Positions 17,023 through 25,741 of a stretch of 64,000 nucleotides of DNA are shown here, in pieces. The stretch is from CBDDIP01 sp965229005. GTDB lineage: Bacteria; Actinomycetota; Acidimicrobiia; Acidimicrobiales; Ilumatobacteraceae. The translations under genes were made by a program, and so were the position numbers. The stretch lies in the NCBI GenBank assembly GCA_965229005.1, contig CBDDIP010000002.1, positions 3,410,001 through 3,474,000 on the forward strand, written 5' to 3'. The notes below the pieces were generated by a model that saw only the letters and a program-made list of their open reading frames with translations, did no database searches and was not told where the DNA came from. Each line of letters starts with the position of its first letter. Position 1 is the first letter of the stretch.

Positions 17023-17601
17023 CTACGACGTGGGCTCGACGCTGAGCTCTTCGTGGTCCGCGTCGGTCGACGCCTCGACGACGTCGTGGCCGGTCGAGTC
17101 GACGAGCTCCTCGTCCAGGCCGTCCTCGAGGGCTCCCTCGGACAGCGGGTCGGCCTTGTCAGCGACGTCGTCCACGTCCTCGGCAGGAAGGTCGAGCGGC
17201 AGCAGCAACGGGTCGATCGACGGCGAAGGGTCGATGACCGGCGCCTCGTCGTCGAGGCTCAACTCGTCGAAGCGCAGGTCGGCGAAATCGGTGGGACCGC
17301 CATCCCGGAAGGACTCGAGCTCGAGGTTCAACGGCTCGGGCGCCGGCCCCAGCGGAACCAACGGGTCCGCACCCTCCGGGCGCACGGCTTCCAGCCGGCG
17401 GCGACGGTCGGATTCGGGCAACGTGAGGAAGCGGCGCTCGCCCATGACCTCCAGCGGCGCCAATGCGGGGTGGTCCGAACGAGTGCTGCGCCACCACCAC
17501 ACGGTGGCGACGATCATCAGGATGCCGACCAACGCCAGGCCACCGGCCATGAGGTAGATCATCCGCTCGTTCTTTGGGTCGGTGAAATCGGCCGCGAACA
17601 C
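17023..17601 (-). CDS. Single-pass membrane protein with acidic C-terminal domain
   Basis: About 192 aa from GTG 17601. A short leader (VFAADFTDPKNER) is followed by one transmembrane helix, MIYLMAGGLALVGILMIVAT, then WWWR. The rest is a cytoplasmic-looking tail, basic at first (RRFLTLPESDRRRRLEAVR) and then strongly Asp/Glu-rich (DFADLRFDELSLDDEAP, EELVDSTGHD). An alternative start is ATG 17562 at the helix itself. The function is unknown; single-helix proteins of this sort are often division or envelope accessory factors in actinobacteria, but nothing here proves that. It is divergent from 17668. Confidence 0.72.
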   Translation of the reverse strand: MFAADFTDPKNERMIYLMAGGLALVGILMIVATVWWWRSTRSDHPALAPLEVMGERRFLTLPESDRRRRLEAVRPEGADPLVPLGPAPEPLNLELESFRDGGPTDFADLRFDELSLDDEAPVIDPSPSIDPLLLPLDLPAEDVDDVADKADPLSEGALEDGLDEELVDSTGHDVVEASTDADHEELSVEPTS

Positions 17602-17667
17602 GAGGGCCAGTCTCGCACGGATCACCACCGCAACCCCAGCGGTCGTTCTCGGTGCCATGCTGGTGCC

Positions 17668-18084
17668 ATGTGGTCGGTGGTCTGGCTCCTCCTCGGGTTC
17701 GCCGTGTGCGGGGCGCTCTACTGGTTCGCGTTCCGCATCGAGCCGCACTGGGTCTCCAAGGACGGGCAGCGCGTGCTGTGCAACGCCCAGTTCATCGACC
17801 AGCAGGGCGCGCCGATCGGCCGGGCCAAGGAGACCCGCGTCGTCATCCTCGGCAACGGCCTGCTGCAGGTGGACCAGAAGAAGATGCTCCGCCGACGCAC
17901 CGAGTTCGCCCGCATCGTCGGCAAGGACCTCGACGCCAAGGGCAAGCACGCCATCTACGTGCTGCGAGGCGGTCGAGTCGAGGACGGCTCGAACGAGATG
18001 ATCATCCGCCTCCCCGTGAAGAGTCGAGCCATCCCCGAGCTGGATGCCCTGATGGAGCGCACCAAGTCCAAACGATCGACCTGA
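17668..18084 (+). CDS. Hypothetical membrane-anchored protein
   Basis: 138 aa. An N-terminal helix MWSVVWLLLGFAVCGALYWF anchors it. A basic globular domain follows: RIEPHWVSKDGQRVLCNAQF, VVILGNGLLQVDQKKMLRRR, then HAIYVLRGGRVEDGSNEMII and KSRAIPELDAL. I do not recognise the family. It diverges from the acidic membrane protein (start 17601) with 66 bp between, so the two may share a control region. ATG 17668 sits in a local repeat of GGTGCCATG. Confidence 0.7.
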   Translation: MWSVVWLLLGFAVCGALYWFAFRIEPHWVSKDGQRVLCNAQFIDQQGAPIGRAKETRVVILGNGLLQVDQKKMLRRRTEFARIVGKDLDAKGKHAIYVLRGGRVEDGSNEMIIRLPVKSRAIPELDALMERTKSKRST

Positions 18085-18135
18085 GAGTGGTCGAGTTGTT
18101 CACCCGCGTGAGCGGACCAGGACGCGCGCACGTTT

Positions 18136-19305
18136 CTACGGAGATTCGAGGAAGGTGCGCAGGGGTCCGGCGAACTGGTCGACGTTGATCAGGAACGCGT
18201 CGTGCCCGTGGGGTGAGTCGATCTCGAAGTACTCGGCCGCGGTGCCACCGGCGGCGATGAGGTCGCGGATCTGCCGCTGCTGGTAGCTCGGGTAGAGGAT
18301 GTCCGACGAGATCCCGACCGACAGCGTCGGCGCGCTGACTCGGCGCATCGCCGCCTCCGCGCCCCCGCGACCGCGACCCACGTCGTGCAGATCCATCGCC
18401 TTGCCGATGATCAGGTAGCTGTTGGTGTCGAAGCGACGGATCAACTTGTCGCCGTGGTGATCGAGGTAGCGCTCCACCTCGAAGCGCTGGAACAGGTCGA
18501 CCGACCCACCGAGCGTTGCCCCGTCCGCCAGCGACCGGCCGAACTTCTCGGTGAACACGTTGTCGCTGCGGAACGTCACCTGCGCCACCATGCGAGCGAT
18601 CGCGAGCCCCTCCCACGGTCCATCGCCGTCGGCCGCGTCGTAGTAGTCGCCGTTGCGCCACTTCGGATCGAGGCGGATGGCCCGACGCCCGATGGCCCCC
18701 CACGCGATCTGCTGCGCCGTCGCCTGCGCGCATGTGGCGATCGGCACGATCGAACGAACCCGATGCGGGAACGTGATCGCCCACTCGAGCACCTGCATCC
18801 CGCCCATCGATCCACCGACCACCGAGTGCCACGCGTCGATGCGCAGGTGGTCGGCCAGCTTCGCCTGAGCGCGCACCATGTCGCGGATGGTCAGCACGGG
18901 GAACGAACTGCCGTACGGCTTGCCGGTCGACGGATCGATCGACGCCGGCCCGGTGGAGCCCTGGCACCCGCCGAGCACGTTGATGCACACGACGAACCAG
19001 CGATCGGTGTCGATCGGCTTGCCGGGCCCGACGATCTCGTCCCACCAGCCCTCGGTCGGATGGCCGCGGCCGATCGGACCGGCAGCGTGACTGTCGCCCG
19101 TCCACGCATGGCACAGCAGCACGGCGTTGCTGGCAGAGTCGTCCAGCGCGCCCCACGTCTCGTAGGCGATGTCGATCGACGACAACGTGATCCCACCCTC
19201 GACCGGGAACGGCCGCTCGACGGTGACGAACTGGCGATTGCCGACCGAGTCGCCCGGCATCCACGCGCCGGTCGCGGGATGCGACGGGTGGTGCGTTGGT
19301 GCCAT
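18136..19305 (-). CDS. metX: Homoserine O-acetyltransferase
   Basis: 389 aa alpha/beta-hydrolase-fold enzyme that acetylates (or succinylates) homoserine for methionine synthesis. Diagnostic segments are IAYETWGALDDSASNAVLLC, HAWTGDSHAAG, INVLGGCQGSTGP, the nucleophile elbow VVGGSMGGMQ (Ser166) and the acid/His regions SSDILYPSYQQRQI and SPHGHDAFLI. The start ATG 19305 has AGGAGG six bases upstream and lies after a SAM-clan riboswitch leader, which fits methionine control. The acyl donor cannot be decided from sequence alone; MetX-fold enzymes are usually acetyltransferases in actinobacteria. The upstream gene on the same strand is an acyl-CoA ligase with no obvious link. Confidence 0.93.
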   Translation of the reverse strand: MAPTHHPSHPATGAWMPGDSVGNRQFVTVERPFPVEGGITLSSIDIAYETWGALDDSASNAVLLCHAWTGDSHAAGPIGRGHPTEGWWDEIVGPGKPIDTDRWFVVCINVLGGCQGSTGPASIDPSTGKPYGSSFPVLTIRDMVRAQAKLADHLRIDAWHSVVGGSMGGMQVLEWAITFPHRVRSIVPIATCAQATAQQIAWGAIGRRAIRLDPKWRNGDYYDAADGDGPWEGLAIARMVAQVTFRSDNVFTEKFGRSLADGATLGGSVDLFQRFEVERYLDHHGDKLIRRFDTNSYLIIGKAMDLHDVGRGRGGAEAAMRRVSAPTLSVGISSDILYPSYQQRQIRDLIAAGGTAAEYFEIDSPHGHDAFLINVDQFAGPLRTFLESP

Positions 19306-19325
19306 GGTTCCTCCTGCTGCTCGTG

Positions 19326-19476
19326 GTCCGGCGTCGCCGCACGAGCGGAAGCTCTGTTGCCCCGATGGCTCGGGACCACATCCCCACGTCGCCGTGGGAA
19401 GGCACCGTGGGGCTTCCTCCCCGGTTGCCGGACCCGTCGCCCAGCTTGCAGGTGAACGGGTCGCTCGTGATGCGTC
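19326..19476 (-). promoter_or_regulatory. SAM riboswitch (SAM-I/SAM-IV clan) in the metX leader
   Basis: On the minus strand the leader shows the SAM-clan core. A P2-type stem is formed by CGACCCGTT (about 19455-19463) with ACGGGT (about 19432-19437). It is followed by CCGGCAACC (19423-19431) and, after a G-rich stem, CACGGTGCC with GGTGCC at 19401-19406. GCTCGTG (19340-19346) can pair with CACGAGC at 19463-19469, closing the aptamer, or with a second CACGAGC at 19319-19325 just before the ribosome site. This suggests an alternative-pairing switch acting on translation. The layout looks closest to SAM-IV, which is common in actinobacteria. Confidence 0.75.
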
Positions 19477-19487
19477 AGCCGGGAACG

Positions 19488-21143
19488 CTACCGGTTGAGT
19501 CGGTCCGCAGCGAGTGACTTCAAACGCTTGTAGTCGACCTTCCCGTTCGGAGCGCGACCGATCGTGTCGACGAGCACGAGGTCGCGCGGCGCCTTGTACG
19601 CGGCAAGGGTGCGCTTGACGTGGTCGGCCAGGGCCGGCAGATCGGGGTGAGCGCCCGGCTCGGCCTCGACGACGGCGCAGATCGTCTCCCCGAAGCGCGT
19701 GTCGGGAAGCCCGACGGCGACGACGTCGCGCACGTCGGGGTGCGTCTTCAACGCCTCCTCGACCTCCTCCGGAAACACCTTCTCGCCACCGGTGTTGATG
19801 CACACCGATCCGCGGCCGAGCAAGTGCAGCGAGCCGTCCGCGTTGACCTCGGCGAAATCGCCGGGCACGCTCCACCGACGTCCTTCGAAGACGCGGAACG
19901 TCGACGCCGTCTTCGCCTCGTCCTTGTAGTACCCGAGCGGGATGAAGCCACCGACGGCGACCATGCCCTGCGCGCCCGAGCCGGCGGCAACACGTGTGCC
20001 GTCGAGGTCGAACACCGCGCAGTTGGCGCCAAGGGCGAACCGTGCGGTCTGCTCGGGTGCGCCGGCAGCGGAGAACGAGCCGCCCATGCCCACGGCCTCC
20101 GACGATCCGAAGCTGTCGAACAGCACCACCTGCGGGATGTGACGCAGCAGACCCGCCTTGTTCTCCTGGCTCCACATCACGCCCGACGACACCATCAGCT
20201 GCAGGCTCGACGTGTCGTGGCTGCCCGGGCTGGCTTCGAGGTGCTCGAGCATCGGGCCGGCGAACGCCTGGCCGACGATCACGAGGTGCGTCACGCGCCA
20301 CCGCTCGATCGTCTCGAACAGCTCGATCACGTCGAACCTGCGCGACGCGAGCGTGACGATCGTGCCGCCGAGCGATGCCATCGAGTTGATCGCCGAGAAC
20401 TGCCCGGTGCCGTGCATCAGCGGGCAGGCGACGAGCATCACCGGGCCGGCCGGCGCGCCCTGGATGCGTGACATCACCTCGGCGACGTCGGCGGCCGGCG
20501 GGATGCCGGCTGGCACGTTGCCGCCGCCGCCGAGCACGTTGTACAGATCGTCCTGGCGCCACATCACGCCCTTCGGCATGCCGGTGGTGCCACCCGTGTA
20601 CAGCAACAGCAGATCGTCAGCGGTGCGCTCCCACGGCGTGACGGTCGTGTCGGCGCCGGCGCCGACCACCGACTCGTACGGCGTTGCCCACGACAGCGTG
20701 CTGCCGTCGCCGGTCTCGTCGGCCACCACGTACCACCGCTTCACCTTCGACAACCGCTCGCGGATGGTCTCCAGCAGTGGCGCGAACGTGGCGTGGAACA
20801 CGACGGCCTCCGCGTCGGCATTGTCGAAGAGGTAGATGATCTCCTCGGCGCCGTACCGGTAGTTGGTGTTCACCGGCGCCACTCCGGCCTTGAACGACGC
20901 CGACATCGCCTCCATGTACTCGGGCGAGTTGTGCAGGTAGCAGGCCAGCTTCGACTGATGCGTCAGGCCGACCGCGACGAGGTCGTTGGCCAGCGCGTTC
21001 GCCCGTCGATCGAACTCACGCCACGAGATGACGCGGTCGCCCTGCACCTGGCAGGGGCGGTCGGGAACCTCCTTGGCGACCGCCTCGAACAGGTCGGCGA
21101 TGTTCCAGTTCGTGGGGTTCGGCGTGCTCTCGTTGGCGGTCAC
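19488..21143 (-). CDS. Acyl-CoA synthetase (AMP-dependent, FadD-like)
   Basis: 551 aa ANL-superfamily adenylate-forming ligase. The ATP motif is LLLLYTGGTTGMPKGVMWRQ (about residue 175), with later motifs LFDSFGSSEAVGMGG, GYYKDEAKTASTF, FAEVNADGSLHLLGRGSV and the catalytic-lysine region IGRAPNGKVDYKRLK. It activates a carboxylic acid, probably fatty or steroid/aryl, to its CoA thioester. The start GTG 21143 (VTANESTPNPTNWNIADLFE) is preferred over longer Arg-rich extensions. The gene lies upstream of the metX leader on the same strand and diverges from the amidase gene. The substrate range is not readable. Confidence 0.9.
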   Translation of the reverse strand: MTANESTPNPTNWNIADLFEAVAKEVPDRPCQVQGDRVISWREFDRRANALANDLVAVGLTHQSKLACYLHNSPEYMEAMSASFKAGVAPVNTNYRYGAEEIIYLFDNADAEAVVFHATFAPLLETIRERLSKVKRWYVVADETGDGSTLSWATPYESVVGAGADTTVTPWERTADDLLLLYTGGTTGMPKGVMWRQDDLYNVLGGGGNVPAGIPPAADVAEVMSRIQGAPAGPVMLVACPLMHGTGQFSAINSMASLGGTIVTLASRRFDVIELFETIERWRVTHLVIVGQAFAGPMLEHLEASPGSHDTSSLQLMVSSGVMWSQENKAGLLRHIPQVVLFDSFGSSEAVGMGGSFSAAGAPEQTARFALGANCAVFDLDGTRVAAGSGAQGMVAVGGFIPLGYYKDEAKTASTFRVFEGRRWSVPGDFAEVNADGSLHLLGRGSVCINTGGEKVFPEEVEEALKTHPDVRDVVAVGLPDTRFGETICAVVEAEPGAHPDLPALADHVKRTLAAYKAPRDLVLVDTIGRAPNGKVDYKRLKSLAADRLNR

Positions 21144-21247
21144 GAGCGGCGACGGTAGCCCCCTGCCGCGGTCGGGCTGCGACCGTGCCCTAGGGTGTCC
21201 ACACGTCGCGGGTGGCGTGGGGCTGGCAACAGCTGGAGGTACCTGCG

Positions 21248-23077
21248 ATGTGTGAGTTGTGCGAGTTGTCCCGACCTGCCGCGAACCAGATGGGTTCGAT
21301 GAGCCGTCGGAGCCTGTTCCGCCAGATCGCCGCCGGAACCGCCCTGACGGTGTCCGCACCGCTGTGGCTGCCGAGCACCGCGTTCGCCGGCGACGACGAG
21401 AACGGTGGCGATCTGGAAGCCGAGGGCCTCGGCGAGGACGTTGCCGCGGCGCCATCTCATCCGGATGCATCGAGCTCGGGTGGATCGACGACGACGAAGA
21501 CGCCGGCTGCATCGGGTTCGACGTCCGGGGGTTCGACGAAGTTGCAACTCGTCCGCAGCGTGGCGCCGCCGCGAGCGACGAACATCAGCGCGCCGCCCAT
21601 CGTGACGCGCGCGAACTGGGGCGCCGACGAGAGCTGGCGTGGGCCGGACCGCCAGTTCGCGCCCATCCGCAAGTTGATCGTGCACCACACCGCCAGTCCG
21701 AACCGGCCGCGCAGCCCCGCCAGCGTCGTGCGCGAGACGTACAAGTACCACGCCGTCACCCGAGGCTTCACCGACATCGGGTACAACTACATGATCGATC
21801 ACAAGGGCGTGATCTATGAGGGTCGCTACTCGCGGCGCTTCGGCGACGAGCCGATCTCGGCGGAGGACCACAACGGCTGGGGCGTCGTCGGCGCGCATGC
21901 CAAGGGCGCCAACGCGGGCGCATGCGGCGTGTGCCTGATCGGCAACTTCGAGGAGGAGCGACCGACCGACGCGGCCATGTCGAGCCTGCAGTGGCTGCTG
22001 GCCTGGAAGGCCGCACGTCATCGCATCGACGTCCTCGACACGGACCCGTACGTGAACATCTACGGCCAGTTGCGCGACACACCGAACCTGGCCGGGCACC
22101 GCAACGTCGGCCTCACCCTGTGCCCCGGCGGTCGGCTGTTCAAGCTCCTCCCCGGGCTCCGCCAGAGCGTCGCCCAGCAGGCGGGCCGCTGGGATCAGGT
22201 CGTGGTCGACATCCCCGCCATGTTGCGCTACGAGTACGGCTTCAAGGGGCAGAGCGCGCTGTCGGGTGGCTCGACCGGCACGAGCAGCAGCGGGGGCACG
22301 ACCGGGACCGATACCAGCGGATCCGGCAAAGCACCCAGCGGGACGAAGGCCGTCGGCTACCGGGCGATCACATCCGGCGGCACCGTGATGACGGCCGGCA
22401 AGGCGACCAAGCACGGCAACGCATCCAGCCATGGCACCATCGCCGGTTTCGCCGCACCCGGCGCCGGCGACGGCTACGTGGCGGTCACCACCTCCGGCAC
22501 GGTCCTCGCCTTCGGCGGGCTCGGTGCCAGCGGCACGATCCCCACGGGGCAGACCGCGGTGGACATCGCCGTCACCCGATCCGGCAACGGGTGCTGGGTG
22601 CTCGCCAAGAACGGCGGCATCTACCCGTTCGGTGATGCCGGCTACGCCGGTTCACCCAAGCGCGACGGCGTCAGCACTGACGCGCTTCGCATCGCCGTCC
22701 GGCCCGCCGGCGACGGCTACTGGGTGCTTGGCACCGACGGACGCGTTCGCAATTTCGGCAACGCCGGCGCGTTCGGTGCATCGGCGACGTCCGGCGCGGT
22801 CGACATCGCTGCGACGTCGAGCGGCAAAGGTCTGTTCGTGCTCACCGCCGACGGCGACGTCATCGCCTTTGGCGACGCGGTGGACAAGGGCAGCCTCGCC
22901 ACCAGCTCGAAGCAGTGGGCCAAGCCGGCGGCGGCGATCACCACCCTGCCGGACGGCAAGGGCTACGTGATCAGCAGCAGGGACGGGGGCCTGTACGTGT
23001 TCGGCGGCGCGCCGTACTTCGGTTCGTTCGCCGGATCCGGCGCCACCGTGGTCGGCCTCGTGCTGGCCTGCGCCTGA
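21248..23077 (+). CDS. Tat-exported N-acetylmuramoyl-L-alanine amidase with beta-propeller-like repeats
   Basis: 609 aa. A Cys-containing leader (MCELCELSRP) precedes the twin-arginine signal SRRSLFRQIAAGTALTVSAP. After a Ser/Thr/Gly linker there is a PGRP-type amidase domain (about 120-320): LIVHHTASPNRP, YNYMIDHKGVIYEGR, VGAHAKGANAGACGVCLIGN, LAGHRNVGLTLCPGG, with zinc ligands His...His...Cys and the catalytic Tyr. The last 230 residues hold about six short repeats with GDGYWVLGTDGRVRNFGNAG-like units, a beta-propeller-like module common in Acidimicrobiia surface proteins. It probably cleaves peptidoglycan stem peptides outside the membrane. The start ATG 21248 has GGAGG upstream. Confidence 0.88.
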   Translation: MCELCELSRPAANQMGSMSRRSLFRQIAAGTALTVSAPLWLPSTAFAGDDENGGDLEAEGLGEDVAAAPSHPDASSSGGSTTTKTPAASGSTSGGSTKLQLVRSVAPPRATNISAPPIVTRANWGADESWRGPDRQFAPIRKLIVHHTASPNRPRSPASVVRETYKYHAVTRGFTDIGYNYMIDHKGVIYEGRYSRRFGDEPISAEDHNGWGVVGAHAKGANAGACGVCLIGNFEEERPTDAAMSSLQWLLAWKAARHRIDVLDTDPYVNIYGQLRDTPNLAGHRNVGLTLCPGGRLFKLLPGLRQSVAQQAGRWDQVVVDIPAMLRYEYGFKGQSALSGGSTGTSSSGGTTGTDTSGSGKAPSGTKAVGYRAITSGGTVMTAGKATKHGNASSHGTIAGFAAPGAGDGYVAVTTSGTVLAFGGLGASGTIPTGQTAVDIAVTRSGNGCWVLAKNGGIYPFGDAGYAGSPKRDGVSTDALRIAVRPAGDGYWVLGTDGRVRNFGNAGAFGASATSGAVDIAATSSGKGLFVLTADGDVIAFGDAVDKGSLATSSKQWAKPAAAITTLPDGKGYVISSRDGGLYVFGGAPYFGSFAGSGATVVGLVLACA

Positions 23078-23167
23078 CTGGTGTCACAGTTTGACTGACC
23101 TCTCATTCAGATCGGCTGACGCATCAGCGAGTAGACGCTGCGCATCGATGGCGACAAGCTGGCCGAC

Positions 23168-23698
23168 ATGGCTGTGAGCTACCTCTCCCCCAAGGCGCGC
23201 CCGTCGGCACTCGCCGGTCTCGGGCACGGCAGCTTCGTCGTCGAGCCGATCGCCGCAGGCGAGCTGGTCGCCGCGTTCGGCGGCCGCTGCGTGACCCGCG
23301 ACGAGCTCGACCTGCTGCCCGTCGGCCAGCAGGTGCGCAGCTTGCAGATCGAGGAGCACATCTACCTCGCCGGGCCGTCGGAACCGGAGCCGGGCGACTT
23401 CATCAACCACAGCTGCGACCCGACGTGCGTGATGAGCGGCGCCACCGTCGTGGTGGCCGCCCGCGACCTGCTGGTCGGCGAGCAGCTCACCTACGACTAC
23501 GCCACCACGGACGGCAGCGACTACGACGAGTTCGAATGCGTGTGCGGCAGCGTGCTGTGCCGGGGCAAGGTCACCGGCCACGACTGGATGCTCCCCGAGC
23601 TGCAGGTCCGCTACCGCGGTACGTTCAGCCCGTACCTGGCGAAGCGGATCGCGTCGCTGGTGCACCTCGGCGCCGAGCGCCGCGCCTTCGCCTACTGA
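23168..23698 (+). CDS. SET-domain protein (putative lysine methyltransferase)
   Basis: 176 aa, a complete compact SET domain. It shows the N-flank GLGHGSFVVEPIAAGELVAA, the SAM/lysine-channel motif FINHSCDPT (78-86), GEQLTYDYA (104-112) with the catalytic Tyr, and a post-SET Cys cluster ECVCGSVLCRGKVTG (Cys124, 126 and 131; a fourth ligand could be Cys83). This is the signature of SAM-dependent protein-lysine methyltransferases, known in some bacteria but uncommon in free-living actinobacteria. The substrate is unknown. No chromatin-like protein is adjacent; neighbours are the amidase and a DUF2231 membrane protein. Confidence 0.87.
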   Translation: MAVSYLSPKARPSALAGLGHGSFVVEPIAAGELVAAFGGRCVTRDELDLLPVGQQVRSLQIEEHIYLAGPSEPEPGDFINHSCDPTCVMSGATVVVAARDLLVGEQLTYDYATTDGSDYDEFECVCGSVLCRGKVTGHDWMLPELQVRYRGTFSPYLAKRIASLVHLGAERRAFAY

Positions 23699-23702
23699 AC
23701 GC

Positions 23703-24200
23703 TCAGTCGCCCTTGCCGACGTCGTTCCACGTCACCTTCGCGCCCTGGTGGCCGACCTGAACGATCGAGTACGCGGCGACGCCCGCCGCGATCACCAGCA
23801 CGACGGCAACGGCCAGTGCTCCGGCGCGTGAGGCAGCGAACGTCTTCACCGCGTTGTCACCCTTGCTGCGGCGCAGCAGCCAACGTCCGCCGACGATGAC
23901 GAGGCAGACGAGGAAGAAGACGATGGCAACAGCCTGAGCTCGATCGCCGAGCTCCGCATGGCGCTCCAGCGCGGCAGACCGCTCGACGCGGTGCTCCAGT
24001 TCCTCGCCACTCCCGGCCGCCAGGATCGCGCCGATCATGCCGACGAAGCTCATCCCGACCAGCCACCAGCCGTAGCGATCGAGCCAAGCCGGTCGGAAGG
24101 CCATCACCACCGCAGCCAAGGCGGCCAGGGGGATGAGCACGACGGGGACGTGCACGAGCAGGGGGTGGGCGGGCAGCCCGAACAGGTTGTTGATCTCCAC
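23703..24200 (-). CDS. DUF2231 membrane protein
   Basis: 165 aa from GTG 24200. It begins MEINNLFGLPAHPLLVHVPV, the DUF2231 hallmark (HPLLVH in helix 1), and has four predicted helices: LLVHVPVVLIPLAALAAVV, WWLVGMSFVGMIGAILAA, AVAIVFFLVCLVIVGG and ALAVAVVLVIAAGVAAY. DUF2231 proteins are inner-membrane proteins that sometimes carry haem or iron-sulfur partners; the role here is unknown. It is convergent with the SET gene and divergent from 24285. Confidence 0.82.
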   Translation of the reverse strand: MEINNLFGLPAHPLLVHVPVVLIPLAALAAVVMAFRPAWLDRYGWWLVGMSFVGMIGAILAAGSGEELEHRVERSAALERHAELGDRAQAVAIVFFLVCLVIVGGRWLLRRSKGDNAVKTFAASRAGALAVAVVLVIAAGVAAYSIVQVGHQGAKVTWNDVGKGD

Positions 24201-24284
24201 GGGTGGAACATCGCCGCCGTTCGTGAGTGACTCGTGTGACGAAGGTGAGAACCCGGTGAGACCGCACGGCTACCCTGGCCAACC

Positions 24285-25505
24285 ATGCGAGTGCTGGTGG
24301 TCGGAGCCGGAGGGGTCGGTTCGGCGATCGCCTCGATCGCCGCCCGACGAGACGTGTTCGAGCAGATCGTCGTCGCCGACATCGATCACGGCCGCGCGCA
24401 GCGCGCCGCGGCGAAGGCGGCGTCACCAAAGGTGCTCGCGTCGCGCGTCGATGCGTCCGACAAGATCGACGTCGTCGAGCTCGCTCGGTCGGCCCAGGCC
24501 GATGTCATCGTCAACGCCTGCGACCCGCGCTTCAACCCGCCGATCTTCGACGCCGCGTTCGAGGCGGGCACGCACTACCTCGACATGGCGATGCACATGT
24601 CGACGCCACACCCGACGGATCCGTACCACCAGACCGGCGTGATGCTCGGCGATGCGCAGTTCGCTGTTGCCGATCAGTGGGCCGAGCGCGGTCAGCTCGC
24701 GCTCGTGGCAATGGGCGTCGAGCCGGGCTTCAGCGACGTGGTCGCTCGCTACGCGGCCGATCACCTGTTCAGCCGCGTCGACGAGATCGGCGTGCGCGAC
24801 GGCAGCGACCTCATCATCGACGGCTTCGCCTTCGCTCCGACGTTCAGCATCTGGACGACGATCGAGGAGTGCCTCAACCCGCCGATCATCTACGAGCGCG
24901 ACCGCGGCTGGTTCACGACCGAGCCGTTCTCCGAGCCGGAGACGTTCGTGTTCCCCGACGGCATCGGCGCCCTGCAGTGCGTCAACGTCGAGCACGAAGA
25001 GGTCATCCTCATGCCGCGCTGGATCGACGTCGGCCGGGTCACGTTCAAGTACGGGCTGGGCGACGAGTTCCTCGATGTGCTCGCCACGCTGCGCAAGCTC
25101 GGCCTCGACAGCACCAAGCCGGTGACGGTCCGCGGGATGGAGGTGTCGCCGCGCGACGTCGTCGCCGCCACGCTGCCGAACCCCGCCGAGCTCGGCCACC
25201 GGATGCGTGGGCGCACGTGCGCCGGCAGCCTCGTCACCGGGCTCGGTGTCGACGGCGCGCCGCGATCGACCTACCTGTACCAGGTGGTCGACAACGAGTG
25301 GACCATGCGCGAGTACGGGCACCAGGCCGTGGTGTGGCAGACCGCCGTGCACCCGGTGGTGGCGTTGGAGATGCTCGCCACGGGCGAGTGGAAGGGCGAG
25401 GGCGTCAAGGGCCCCGAGGCGTTCCCGGCCGATCCGTTCCTCGAGCTGCTGCCGGTGCACGGCGCCGGTTGGGAGATCGAGGAGCACACCCCATCAGTCG
25501 GCTGA
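24285..25505 (+). CDS. Saccharopine dehydrogenase-family oxidoreductase
   Basis: 406 aa. The N-terminal Rossmann motif VLVVGAGGVGSAIASIAARR is followed by VVADIDHGRAQRAAA and DVIVNACDPRFNPPIFDAAF, typical of the Sacchrp_dh_NADP family (saccharopine and carboxynorspermidine dehydrogenases). The second half includes the catalytic-domain segments LVAMGVEPGFSDVVARYAAD, DLIIDGFAFAPTFSIWTTIE and a conserved LPNPAELGHRMRGRTCAGSL. It is probably NADP-dependent reductive amination or its reverse; carboxynorspermidine or saccharopine reductase cannot be separated by eye. A small gene overlaps its 3' end. Start ATG 24285 is clear. Confidence 0.82.
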   Translation: MRVLVVGAGGVGSAIASIAARRDVFEQIVVADIDHGRAQRAAAKAASPKVLASRVDASDKIDVVELARSAQADVIVNACDPRFNPPIFDAAFEAGTHYLDMAMHMSTPHPTDPYHQTGVMLGDAQFAVADQWAERGQLALVAMGVEPGFSDVVARYAADHLFSRVDEIGVRDGSDLIIDGFAFAPTFSIWTTIEECLNPPIIYERDRGWFTTEPFSEPETFVFPDGIGALQCVNVEHEEVILMPRWIDVGRVTFKYGLGDEFLDVLATLRKLGLDSTKPVTVRGMEVSPRDVVAATLPNPAELGHRMRGRTCAGSLVTGLGVDGAPRSTYLYQVVDNEWTMREYGHQAVVWQTAVHPVVALEMLATGEWKGEGVKGPEAFPADPFLELLPVHGAGWEIEEHTPSVG

Positions 25506-25741
25506 CGAAGCGCGACGTCGAGACGCTGCTGGCCGGCTACGACCGCGACCCGATCGACGCGCTCGCCGCGGCGCTGCGGATCGTGCTCGACGCGCCGGAT
25601 GCGTCATGGCCGGAGCTCGTCGCCGGCGCCGGGTTCACCGACACGCGTCGGGCCGCGTTGCTGATCGGCGAGGAGGGCGCGCTCGATGCGTTGGCCGCCG
25701 AGTTGAACGAGGAGCGCTCGCTCAGTCGACCTGACCGATGA
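25469..25741 (+). CDS. Small conserved protein overlapping the dehydrogenase stop
   Basis: In the frame shifted from the dehydrogenase there is a coding-like stretch of about 80-90 residues: RLTKRDVETLLAGYDRDP, DALAAALRIVLDAPDASWPE, RRAALLIGEEGALDALAAEL, ending NEERSLSRPDR. It is helical and acidic, with the composition of actinobacterial hypothetical proteins. The only standard start is TTG 25469; CTG 25502, touching the upstream TGA, is another option. It overlaps the convergent DUF4262 gene by 20 bp. Function unknown. Confidence 0.55.
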   Translation: MGDRGAHPISRLTKRDVETLLAGYDRDPIDALAAALRIVLDAPDASWPELVAGAGFTDTRRAALLIGEEGALDALAAELNEERSLSRPDR

